Made by a program: the position numbers and the translations under genes. 5,830 nucleotides of DNA from Candidatus Aminicenantota bacterium (lineage in GTDB: Bacteria > Acidobacteriota > Aminicenantia > Aminicenantales > Aminicenantaceae), in contig WTAW01000055.1 in NCBI GenBank assembly GCA_013139435.1, positions 1 to 5,830 on the forward strand, in the 5' to 3' direction. Numbering within the stretch: position 1 is the stretch's first letter; each line of letters opens with the position of its first letter. Positions 1 to 5,830 of the stretch are shown here, in pieces. The notes beneath the pieces are model-generated. The model was not told the DNA's origin, did not search any database, and was given only the letters and a program-made list of their open reading frames with translations.

Positions 1-150
1 TTTCTCTCGCTCATATTTATCCCCTTGGTCTATAACTGGGTGGTCAGGGAAAAACAGGCTGATGGCGAACGGGAATCCAAATCAGAATTATTCTTGAAAA
101 ACATCAAGCTCACTCTTTCTCCTGAGAGAGCGAAAAAGAGAGAGACATGA
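1..150 (+). CDS. C-terminal end of an upstream RND-family permease (partial)
   Basis: Reading frame 1 is open from the window edge to a TGA at 148-150, giving 49 residues. Residues 1-16 (FLSLIFIPLVYNWVVR) are hydrophobic and carry the LIxIPxxY pattern of the last membrane helix (TM12) of RND permeases; compare LIILPTFY at the end of the next gene. A charged tail of about 33 residues rich in Lys, Arg and Glu follows, as expected for the cytoplasmic C-terminus of such a pump. The stop overlaps the start of the next gene in an ATGA, so the two genes are probably co-transcribed and translationally coupled. Tandem RND permease genes are known, for example mdtB-mdtC, which supports this reading. 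Only the end of the protein is visible, so the family call rests on a short motif plus context. Another polytopic membrane protein cannot be excluded. Confidence 0.6.
   Translation, partial: FLSLIFIPLVYNWVVREKQADGERESKSELFLKNIKLTLSPERAKKRET
147..150 (+). promoter_or_regulatory. ATGA stop/start overlap (translational coupling site)
   Basis: The TGA at 148-150 of the upstream permease overlaps the ATG at 147-149 of the next one. Only a purine-rich AAAGAGAGAGAC, without a proper AGGAG, precedes the ATG. The downstream permease is therefore probably translated by ribosomes that finish the upstream gene and re-initiate, which would keep the two pump subunits in a fixed ratio. The overlap is seen directly; the coupling is inferred. 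Confidence 0.8.
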
Positions 151-3100
151 ATCTTCCCGAATTTGCGATAAAGAAACCTGTGTCCGTGATCGTGGTGATG
201 TTGATCTTTATCACCATTGGGATCATCTCCATTGTCAAACTTCCCTTGGAAATGATGCCGGACACATCCTTTCCTGGACTTATGGTACAAGTCCCCTACC
301 CCTCTTCATCCCCAGAAGAAGTGGAACGGATCATCACCCGTCCTCTAGAAGACATTCTGTCTACGATCAACAATCTGGACAGCATCAGTTCCACATCATC
401 CTCCTCCTCATCCAATATTCACATGCAGTTCAAGGGGGGAACCAACATGGATCTGGCAACCATGGAGATCCGCGACAAGATCGACCAGATCCGGAATGAC
501 TTGCCGGACGACATCGAGAATATCCGTATCCGCCGGTTTTCCTTCAACGACCGGCCTGTGATCCAATTCAGTCTGGCCCTCCCGGGCGACCTAGAAAACC
601 TCTACTACTGGTCAGAAAACTACATCACGCAGGAGCTGGAAAGGATCGAAGGCGTTGCCAACGTTGATATTCGGGGAATAAGGAACAAGGTCCTCACGGT
701 GTACTTAAAACCAGAGGTCTTCTACTCCTCCTCGATCCGGATCATGGACCTCACCAATACCATCCGCAACAACAATATCAACATCTCAGCCGGGTATGTC
801 GAAGACGAACAGATTCGTTATGTGACACGGATCCCAGGCGAGTTAAAGATCCTGGAGGAAGTAAAAAGCCTTCCTCTCAATGAAAAAGGCCTGACCATCG
901 CCGATGTGGCCCGGGTGACGTATGATTACCCGAAAAAGGAGGATTTCAACCGTCTCGACGGGCACGAGACCGTGCGCTTCCAGATCTATCGCGCATCCAA
1001 TGCCAATATCGTTGACGTGTGTACGGTTGTCAAAGAGACCATGGCACGCATCAAAGACAGTGAGCCCTCCCTGCAGAACATGAATGTCATCTTTTACAGG
1101 GATCAATCCGAGGATATCTTGAGCAGTCTGAGGGATCTGTCGATATCGGGTGTCGTTGGCGGTCTCCTCGCTGTTATCGTGCTTTTTGTCTTCCTGAGGA
1201 AATTCAGGTCCACAGTGATCATAGCCATTGCCATACCCATGGCGATGGTCTTTACATTCAGTTTTATGTATTTGTACAGAGCGATTTTCCGCTCCGCAAT
1301 CACCATAAACATCATATCCCTGAGCGGTTTGATGATGGCTGTGGGCATGCTGGTGGATAACAGTGTTGTTGTGCTTGAAAATATCTTCCGTCTGCGCCAG
1401 GAAAAAAAGTACGAACCCTTACAGGCATCCATGACAGGTGCCACTGAAGTTACTCTCGCTGTCACAGCCTCCACGCTGACAACACTCGTAGTGTTTATTT
1501 CTTTGGGCTTTATGTCGCAGTCGGGATTTGGGCGTTTTATGCAGGATTTTGCACTGACGATCTCTCTCGCTTTGATCGCATCACTCTTTGTCGCCCTATC
1601 TTTTATCCCTCTGGCCAGCAGCCGCCTTCTTGCGGGAAAAGCCAAAGAAAAAGCGAAGTGGCTTGTGAAACTCACCTATATCTACGAGCGCATCATCAGT
1701 TTTACCATCAAGAATTGGAAGAGCAAACTCCTGGTCGTTGGAGTAGCCATCGGTATCTTTTTTATCTCCTTTCATATGCTGGGGAATATCGAAAGAGAGT
1801 ACATGCCCAGCAGCGATGAAAGGGAGATCAATATATCCGTATTCATGCCGCGAAGCTTTACCCTCAACGAAATGAAATTCCTGTTTAACCAGTATGAAGA
1901 GATGCTTTTGCCCAGAAAACAGGAACTGGCCATCAAATATCTGACCACGGATTTCGGCACGAGGAACACACGCCAAGGACGATTCCGTGGCTCCATAGAG
2001 CTGGCCTTGACGGAAGAAGGCCCAACAGTGGTTGAGATCAAGGAACGACTGAAGGAACTCCTGCCCAAACGAGCGGGGATCGAGTATGAGTACGGTGAGC
2101 GACGCGGACGTCACGGTCATTTCATGGGAATTCAGATCGAGCTCATCGGTCTGGATTACACTAAATTGACCGAACTCGCGCCCATGGTCGTCGAGAAGAT
2201 CCGGGCTGTCGAGGATGTGGAGGATGTCACGAGCGACCTGGAGGGGGGAGACACACAGCTCATGGTCCAGGTCGACCGGAAGAAAGCGGAGAGTTCCGGT
2301 GTCGACAGCCGGATGGTGGCTCAAACCATCGCGTCCTCTATATCAGAAAGGCCCATCGGGAAATTTAAAACCGAAAACAAGGAGATCGATATCATCCTCA
2401 AGATTCATGGAGATGACGGCTTCAGCGAAGAGGACCTCAGGAATATCAGCTTGCCGACCGAGTCCAAGAGAATCCCGATCTCAGCAGTTTCGACGATCTC
2501 CTACCGTATGGGGTCGACCTCCATCCGCAAAGAAAACAAAAAATCTAAACTGATCATCCGTGTCAACACCAAATCGAGCGGTATGATGGCCATCTCCAGC
2601 AGAATCACCGAAGTCATGAACACCATCCAGTTTCCCGAGGGATATGGCTGGAGTTTGGGGTCTGGATGGAGGCGCTTTCGGGAGTCAGAAGGCGAATCGA
2701 ATTTGGCCATCATCCTCGCGCTGATCTTCATCTATATCATCATGGCATCTCTGTTCGAATCCTTTGTCCATCCCTTTACCATCCTGCTCACCGTACCGCT
2801 GGCCCTCTTCGGTGTGGCCATGATCTTCTCCCTCACGAACATCACTCTCAACACCACATCTTATTTGGGACTGTTAACGCTGTTCGGGATAGTGGTGAAT
2901 AATGGGATTATTCTCATCGACCACATCCGCACGTTAAGAAAATCTGGCATGAGCAAGAACGAGGCTATCATACAGGGCGGGAAAGACCGGATGAGACCCA
3001 TCATCATGACAGCCATCACCACGATATTCGGCGTATTGCCATTGGCACTCCCCTTTCTTGTTCCCCAATTCTTTCCCGCAGCCGGCAGGCGGGCCCAGAT

Positions 3101-3248
3101 GTGGGCACCGATCTCCGTCGCTATCATCGGAGGACTGACGACATCGACTTTCTTTACGCTGATCATACTGCCCACGTTCTACTCTATTTCAGATTCTGCC
3201 ACTTCCAAGGTCAAAGCTCTGCTGGGATTTACAAACGCAAAGATCTAG
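147..3248 (+). CDS. RND-family inner-membrane efflux permease, HAE-1 (AcrB/SwrC-like) type
   Basis: This is a proton-driven export pump of the inner membrane. The family normally works as a trimer with a periplasmic adaptor and an outer-membrane channel; neither is in the window, and the substrate cannot be read from sequence. The 1033 residues match the usual length (AcrB is about 1050). The N-terminus has the family form MNLPEFAIKKPV, followed by TM1 (about 12-31). The first periplasmic domain starts with PLEMMPDTSFPGLMVQVPYP and SPEEVE, TM2-6 lie at about 333-490, and TM7 at 528-545. The second periplasmic domain runs to about 850, TM8 starts near 853, and TM9-12 run to about 1015. TM4 carries GMLVDNSVVVLEN with D404, equivalent to AcrB D407. 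N405 replaces the second Asp, and N918 in VVNNGIILID replaces AcrB K940, while R948 and T955 match R971 and T978. The ATG is supported by the conserved N-terminus and the ATGA overlap with the upstream gene. The ribosome site is weak (GA-rich), which fits translational coupling. The gene ends in a TAG shared with the convergent ceramidase gene. Confidence 0.96.
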   Translation: MNLPEFAIKKPVSVIVVMLIFITIGIISIVKLPLEMMPDTSFPGLMVQVPYPSSSPEEVERIITRPLEDILSTINNLDSISSTSSSSSSNIHMQFKGGTNMDLATMEIRDKIDQIRNDLPDDIENIRIRRFSFNDRPVIQFSLALPGDLENLYYWSENYITQELERIEGVANVDIRGIRNKVLTVYLKPEVFYSSSIRIMDLTNTIRNNNINISAGYVEDEQIRYVTRIPGELKILEEVKSLPLNEKGLTIADVARVTYDYPKKEDFNRLDGHETVRFQIYRASNANIVDVCTVVKETMARIKDSEPSLQNMNVIFYRDQSEDILSSLRDLSISGVVGGLLAVIVLFVFLRKFRSTVIIAIAIPMAMVFTFSFMYLYRAIFRSAITINIISLSGLMMAVGMLVDNSVVVLENIFRLRQEKKYEPLQASMTGATEVTLAVTASTLTTLVVFISLGFMSQSGFGRFMQDFALTISLALIASLFVALSFIPLASSRLLAGKAKEKAKWLVKLTYIYERIISFTIKNWKSKLLVVGVAIGIFFISFHMLGNIEREYMPSSDEREINISVFMPRSFTLNEMKFLFNQYEEMLLPRKQELAIKYLTTDFGTRNTRQGRFRGSIELALTEEGPTVVEIKERLKELLPKRAGIEYEYGERRGRHGHFMGIQIELIGLDYTKLTELAPMVVEKIRAVEDVEDVTSDLEGGDTQLMVQVDRKKAESSGVDSRMVAQTIASSISERPIGKFKTENKEIDIILKIHGDDGFSEEDLRNISLPTESKRIPISAVSTISYRMGSTSIRKENKKSKLIIRVNTKSSGMMAISSRITEVMNTIQFPEGYGWSLGSGWRRFRESEGESNLAIILALIFIYIIMASLFESFVHPFTILLTVPLALFGVAMIFSLTNITLNTTSYLGLLTLFGIVVNNGIILIDHIRTLRKSGMSKNEAIIQGGKDRMRPIIMTAITTIFGVLPLALPFLVPQFFPAAGRRAQMWAPISVAIIGGLTTSTFFTLIILPTFYSISDSATSKVKALLGFTNAKI

Positions 3249-5248
3249 ACAGTAAAACTACGTGATTCTCCTGAATAAGGTACGGGATCTTTTATACACA
3301 GTTTTTTTCGATCGCCAGAATGACAGATCCTGTACACACCCGAGGGAGTATCTTCGGGAATCTTCCATTCAATGGTTATCAATGATTTTCCAAAACACGC
3401 ATTTTCCCATCTGAACCGAGTTTCGTGGTCCCAGTCGTGAGCGACCGGTATCCAGGCACCGCCGGATTCTTTTTGCACTTCAAGAAACGAATCTTGATTT
3501 CTGAAATTATTTTTAGGATTACTCCCCCAAAAAACAACCGTGACGGTATCGCCAGCGGCGTAGGAAGGTTCCAGATCGTTTTTCACTGAACCGAAGGACT
3601 TTCCGATCGGAGGCCTATCCCATAAGACTTTTTTTTTCACTTTAAATTTCTGTTCTTGGGTGAGATCCTCTGGGTCACATCCTGTGGGAAAGGGTGTTCC
3701 CCCTGCCAGACTGTCAGCCAATTCGTAGAACTTCTGCTGATAGGCGCTCAACGTGCCTGGACCGAACTGAGTTGATCCGCCCTCATAGTGTTGAACCGAG
3801 TATTCTTCGCGTGTGGTGACATAGCCAGAAAAGGCATTGGAGCAGCTTGCCACCACCAATTCATCGATGTTTGTATTAGATAGCGCATTTTCCACAGTTC
3901 CCCTTAGCCTCCGCCCGGCCATTGTCGTGAACTCACAAGGGACTGCCAGGATGGCGAGTTGTCCGATCCGGATGATCTGCAGCGGCATGACCACCGGTGT
4001 CCAATACACATCCATGTTGCAGAGCGGGATGGAAAGATTCCCCGGCAAATTGATGCGCAATCGTATTTGCTGTTTGCCTGCATACAAAACGATCTGTTTT
4101 TCTTTGTGACAATCGTCCCCTTGGTCGTCGAGCAACTTCAGCACCAACTTAATCAATTTTCCCATGTTCATCCCCTCTTTGATGATATGCAAGCCAGGTC
4201 CATCTTCGGTGCTTCCGGCAACCTTTGAGAGACCGATCGCTGGGGCACATGTTGACGTGACTTCCTCATGTTGGTCAAAGGGGGGATATAGAGTAATATC
4301 AGTGAAATTGACGTGAGTATGCCGATAATCTAAGTCTGCATCAAGCTTGCAAGTTGCACTGTTATAGAGGTCCACTGCTTTCTCATATTGTTTCTTCCCG
4401 ATCTCTTCCAAGTGCACAAAATCATGTTCTCCATCAGGAGGCCCCCACGGTATGTTTGGCGAGACATCGCCCTCCTCTGCCTGAGCAAAGGCTGCCACAA
4501 AAGTCTTATCACTTTTATAGTCTGTCCCTTTATCCCTCTCGAAACGCCAGCAAGCATACCCTTTATTGTCTCCACTGATGAGTTTATTTGTTTTCCCGAG
4601 ATTTGTTCCATGCGTTGCAAACCAGTTCAATGTTCCGATCTCATCTCCGTTATCACCAACAAACTTAAGAAGCGTCATTTTTTTGTTGGTGTTGTTGCAA
4701 TTATACAACTGCCTTTCATCAAGGGGATTCATCTCGTGCGCCACAGGTGATCGATTCCACCCTGCTCCATCCAAATCACCCGTATTGATGTATACATTCC
4801 CCATCTCTAGATTGTTGCTTGCTTTCAAAATCGACGCATAGATCCCCTTAACAATACAGTTGAAATTCTCCTCATCAAACCCTCCCATCGCGAGGTTATA
4901 CATCGCATAGTGAGAATAGCCTCCTGGACTGCTGTGTGTATGGTTCCCGCTGAGAAGGACATTTTTCTCATCAAATTCAATCCCGGAGGGATGGCTGAAC
5001 TCATCCTTCAATTTTTTTGTGACTTCCAGTTTCACCGCCTGGGGAATAAAACCGAGGTCTGCACAGACCAAAGCCACACATGTCTCATAGCCTGGAGTGG
5101 CGATAACAAAGGCTCGGGACCACATTCGCATATGGATCCCAGCTGTTTTTTGGTCAGGCATGCTGTATCCAAGCATGACTCGTCCCACAGCAGGGCCGGT
5201 AATGTCATGGATTCCTGCGCCAATCAAAAAATTGCCGTTGTTCACCAT
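3245..5248 (-). CDS. Neutral (alkaline, non-lysosomal type) ceramidase
   Basis: The product should hydrolyse the amide bond of ceramide to give a sphingoid base and a fatty acid (EC 3.5.1.23), using zinc. The 667 residues comprise a catalytic domain (about 6-505) and a C-terminal Ig-like domain (about 508-667). Recognisable motifs are GNHTHSSPGG (101-110), NWFATHGTN (208-216), FAQAEEGDVSPN (254-265), PCEFTTMAGRRLR (437-449) and the segment from SGYVTTREEY to FGPGTLSAY (474-503). By comparison with the Pseudomonas and human enzymes, the zinc ligands are H103, H213, E439 and Y476, and the nucleophile is S263. The E439-Y476 spacing (37) equals that of the Pseudomonas enzyme (E411-Y448). The start is fixed by an in-frame TAA 12 bases upstream (5260-5258) and by AAGGG six bases before the ATG. 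The protein starts MVNNGNFLIGAGIHDITG, directly at the conserved domain, with no signal peptide, although known relatives are usually secreted. It has 15 cysteines. It appears to be a single-gene transcription unit. Confidence 0.95.
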   Translation of the reverse strand: MVNNGNFLIGAGIHDITGPAVGRVMLGYSMPDQKTAGIHMRMWSRAFVIATPGYETCVALVCADLGFIPQAVKLEVTKKLKDEFSHPSGIEFDEKNVLLSGNHTHSSPGGYSHYAMYNLAMGGFDEENFNCIVKGIYASILKASNNLEMGNVYINTGDLDGAGWNRSPVAHEMNPLDERQLYNCNNTNKKMTLLKFVGDNGDEIGTLNWFATHGTNLGKTNKLISGDNKGYACWRFERDKGTDYKSDKTFVAAFAQAEEGDVSPNIPWGPPDGEHDFVHLEEIGKKQYEKAVDLYNSATCKLDADLDYRHTHVNFTDITLYPPFDQHEEVTSTCAPAIGLSKVAGSTEDGPGLHIIKEGMNMGKLIKLVLKLLDDQGDDCHKEKQIVLYAGKQQIRLRINLPGNLSIPLCNMDVYWTPVVMPLQIIRIGQLAILAVPCEFTTMAGRRLRGTVENALSNTNIDELVVASCSNAFSGYVTTREEYSVQHYEGGSTQFGPGTLSAYQQKFYELADSLAGGTPFPTGCDPEDLTQEQKFKVKKKVLWDRPPIGKSFGSVKNDLEPSYAAGDTVTVVFWGSNPKNNFRNQDSFLEVQKESGGAWIPVAHDWDHETRFRWENACFGKSLITIEWKIPEDTPSGVYRICHSGDRKKLCIKDPVPYSGESRSFTV

Positions 5249-5254
5249 TTTTTT

Positions 5255-5259
5255 CCCTT
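5255..5259 (-). promoter_or_regulatory. Ribosome binding site of the ceramidase gene
   Basis: On the minus strand AAGGG lies six bases upstream of the ATG at 5248. It sits just downstream of, and partly within, a small inverted repeat (CTTAT at 5257-5261 and ATAAG at 5268-5272). A weak 5-bp hairpin could therefore partly mask it. The in-frame TAA at 5260-5258 overlaps the site and rules out a longer protein in this frame. Confidence 0.65.
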
Positions 5260-5341
5260 ATCTTTTAATAAGATTCAGGTCCTCGGCAGGGTTTTGATCG
5301 TGTAAATTTTTTGTGTATTCAGACCCTTCATACTGGAAAAA

Positions 5342-5371
5342 CCTATAAACTACCCTTATGTTTGAGTCCAA
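5342..5371 (-). promoter_or_regulatory. Possible promoter of the ceramidase gene (weak)
   Basis: On the minus strand TTGGAC (5371-5366) is followed after 18 bases by TATAGG (5347-5342). Each shares only three or four bases with the sigma-70 hexamers. The site lies about 95 bases upstream of the start codon, and a divergent gene makes some promoter here necessary. No better pair was found by eye, so the placement is tentative. Confidence 0.25.
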
Positions 5372-5379
5372 ATTGTATC

Positions 5380-5471
5380 GTTCATATTCCTCGAAGTCAA
5401 CATAGCTTCAGTGAGGAAGCATCCCTGATGATGACGTCCGAGTGTCCCAATTGGTGATTTCGAATACGAAC
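5380..5471. repeat. Inverted repeats that could form two alternative folds
   Basis: Fold A pairs GTTCATATTC (5380-5389) with GAATACGAAC (5462-5471), nine of ten positions matching. Inside this is a perfect GCTTC/GAAGC hairpin (5405-5409 and 5416-5420, six-base loop). Fold B pairs TTCCTCGAAG (5387-5396) with CTTC (5406-5409) and GAGGAA (5413-5418), with a three-base AGT bulge. The folds use the same bases and exclude each other. The palindrome CCAATTGG lies at 5447-5454. The pairings are read directly; whether they form in RNA or DNA is unknown. Confidence 0.45.
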
Positions 5472-5499
5472 AACGGGACAGCAGTGCGGCTCTATTCAA

Positions 5500-5560
5500 A
5501 TGTAGGGACCGTTTCCCAAACGGTCCGTTCGGGGTTCGGACCTTACATCGAAAGGGACCG
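5500..5560. repeat. Strong hairpin with overlapping alternative stems (GGACCG-type arms)
   Basis: A perfect 9-bp inverted repeat has arms GGACCGTTT (5506-5514) and AAACGGTCC (5518-5526) around a CCC loop. A second stem, GGTCCG (5522-5527) with CGGACC (5537-5542), uses part of the same arm. ATGTAG (5500-5505) can close the whole unit with TTACAT (5543-5548), including one G-U pair. AGGGACCGT occurs twice, at 5504-5512 and 5553-5561, so CGGTCC (5521-5526) could pair with either copy. No T-run follows the hairpin closely on either strand, so it does not look like a simple terminator. It could be an operator, a structured leader or RNA, or part of a repetitive element. Confidence 0.6.
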
Positions 5561-5588
5561 TGGTAAACCCGGAAGTTTTTGTGTGGCA

Positions 5589-5638
5589 TTGACAGGTGGA
5601 GAAATCCATTTGACATTTTATTTTTTCCCGATTAATCT
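5589..5638 (+). promoter_or_regulatory. Possible promoter of the exported-protein gene
   Basis: Two exact TTGACA hexamers stand 21 bases apart, at 5589-5594 and 5610-5615. The second gives the better promoter, with -10 candidates ATTAAT (5631-5636, 15-base spacer) or TAATCT (5633-5638, 17-base spacer). TCTAAT at 5643-5648 resembles a -10 more closely but is too far away. The area is AT-rich and ends about 50 bases before the start codon. The -35 is consensus, but the -10 is uncertain. Confidence 0.4.
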
Positions 5639-5675
5639 GGATTCTAATCAATTTGAATATTCCAAGTACAGAAGG

Positions 5676-5682
5676 AAAGGAG
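5676..5682 (+). promoter_or_regulatory. Ribosome binding site of the exported-protein gene
   Basis: AAAGGAG, a near-perfect Shine-Dalgarno sequence, is followed by five A residues and then the ATG at 5688. It is the strongest ribosome site in the window and decides the start of this gene. Confidence 0.85.
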
Positions 5683-5687
5683 AAAAA

Positions 5688-5830
5688 ATGAGGAAAAGAA
5701 TTTCAATGCTTCTGGGAATTTTGCTGTGTTTGGTTTACGTTATAGCGGACACGGATGCAGCCACAGCCCAAACGAAGTCGCAAGCCATAACGACGAATAA
5801 AGACAAGGTTATAACCATTGCTGTACAGGG
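5688..5830 (+). CDS. N-terminus of an exported protein with signal peptide (partial)
   Basis: The frame is open from the ATG to the window edge, giving 47 complete codons: MRKRISMLLGILLCLVYVIA, then DTDAATAQTKSQ and so on to KVITIAVQG. Residues 1-5 are basic, about 6-20 form a hydrophobic core, and small residues ending in DAATAQ offer signal peptidase I sites near residues 24-28. No lipobox cysteine stands at the cleavage region (C14 is inside the core). The mature part begins with a polar linker and then VITIAVQG. That beta-strand-like start is seen, among other families, in periplasmic solute-binding proteins, but too little is present to assign a function. An excellent ribosome site precedes it and the gene diverges from the ceramidase gene. 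Confidence 0.85.
   Translation, partial: MRKRISMLLGILLCLVYVIADTDAATAQTKSQAITTNKDKVITIAVQ

Larger units (their letters stand above)
5249..5687. other. Divergent intergenic region (439 bp)
   Basis: This gap separates the ceramidase gene (leftward) from the exported-protein gene (rightward). Positions 5249-5375 are AT-rich and hold the ceramidase leader and its tentative promoter. Positions about 5380-5570 hold overlapping inverted repeats, described separately. Positions about 5588-5687 are again AT-rich and hold the promoter and ribosome binding site of the rightward gene. No tRNA, rRNA or convincing protein-coding gene was seen. The longest open frame here (complement of 5356-5616) does not look like a real protein. 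Confidence 0.8.

Noticed and set aside
1103..2324. Long open frames on the minus strand (190 and 242 codons) inside the permease gene
   Set aside because: They lie antisense to a fully recognisable RND coding sequence, overlap one another, and show no domain or ribosome site. They are shadow frames.
3302..3308. Seven-T run downstream of the permease as a possible terminator
   Set aside because: No GC-rich hairpin stands immediately before it, and it lies inside the ceramidase coding sequence, encoding part of its C-terminal domain on the other strand.
3339..3358. CCCGA/TCGGG inverted repeat near the convergent junction
   Set aside because: The stem is only five pairs with a ten-base loop and no following T-run. 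It lies within ceramidase codons and is likely chance.
3837..5305. Several plus-strand open frames of 66-131 codons opposite the ceramidase gene
   Set aside because: All are antisense to a well-conserved enzyme, have no coherent domains and overlap each other.
5527..5545. GGGGTTCGGACC resembling a tRNA T-arm
   Set aside because: The T-loop consensus (TTCRA) is not matched, and no anticodon arm, D-arm or acceptor stem could be built around it.
5571..5590. CCGGAAGTTTTTG as an intrinsic terminator tail
   Set aside because: The nearest strong hairpin (5506-5526) is about 50 bases upstream, and the sequence directly before the T-run forms only a very short stem.
5356..5616. 86-codon open frame on the minus strand covering the structured intergenic region
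   Set aside because: Its product is rich in Arg, Ser, Leu and His with no recognisable domain. It runs across the inverted repeats and its composition looks like translated non-coding DNA. Only a poor GGGA stands about ten bases before the ATG. It would need homologues to be accepted.
1..5830. CRISPR arrays, insertion-sequence ends, tRNA or rRNA genes
   Set aside because: No regularly spaced direct repeats, transposase frames, or RNA-gene signatures were found on either strand.

Overview
The window looks like a stretch of chromosome from a Gram-negative, diderm bacterium. The evidence is two adjacent genes for RND-type inner-membrane efflux permeases, which need an outer membrane to be useful, and strong AGGAG-type ribosome binding sites. 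Base composition is moderate. A Desulfobacterota/deltaproteobacterial origin is a loose guess from overall style, and nothing in the sequence fixes the taxon.

Layout, left to right. (1) Positions 1-150 (+) hold the last 49 codons of a gene whose end reads like the final membrane helix and cytoplasmic tail of an RND permease. (2) Positions 147-3248 (+) hold a complete 1033-residue RND permease of the HAE-1 (AcrB/SwrC-like) group. It is joined to the previous gene by an ATGA stop/start overlap, so the two are probably a translationally coupled pair in an efflux operon that begins outside the window. (3) Positions 5248-3245 (-) hold a complete 667-residue neutral ceramidase. Its zinc ligands, nucleophilic serine and C-terminal Ig-like domain are all recognisable, but it has no signal peptide. 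Its stop codon shares the palindrome CTAG with the stop codon of the convergent permease gene. (4) Positions 5249-5687 are a 439-bp divergent intergenic region with an unusually dense set of overlapping, partly mutually exclusive inverted repeats (about 5380-5570). A plausible promoter follows for the last gene. (5) Positions 5688-5830 (+) hold the start of an exported protein: a clear signal peptide, then about 20 residues before the window ends.

The permease pair would expel lipophilic compounds or lipids using the proton gradient, together with an adaptor and an outer-membrane channel not seen here. The ceramidase would split ceramide into a sphingoid base and a fatty acid. Any functional link between these two convergent units is speculative. 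No complete novel system is evident. The items most worth a second look are the structured intergenic element, the signal-less ceramidase, the altered proton-relay residues of the permease, and the CTAG-sharing stop codons.
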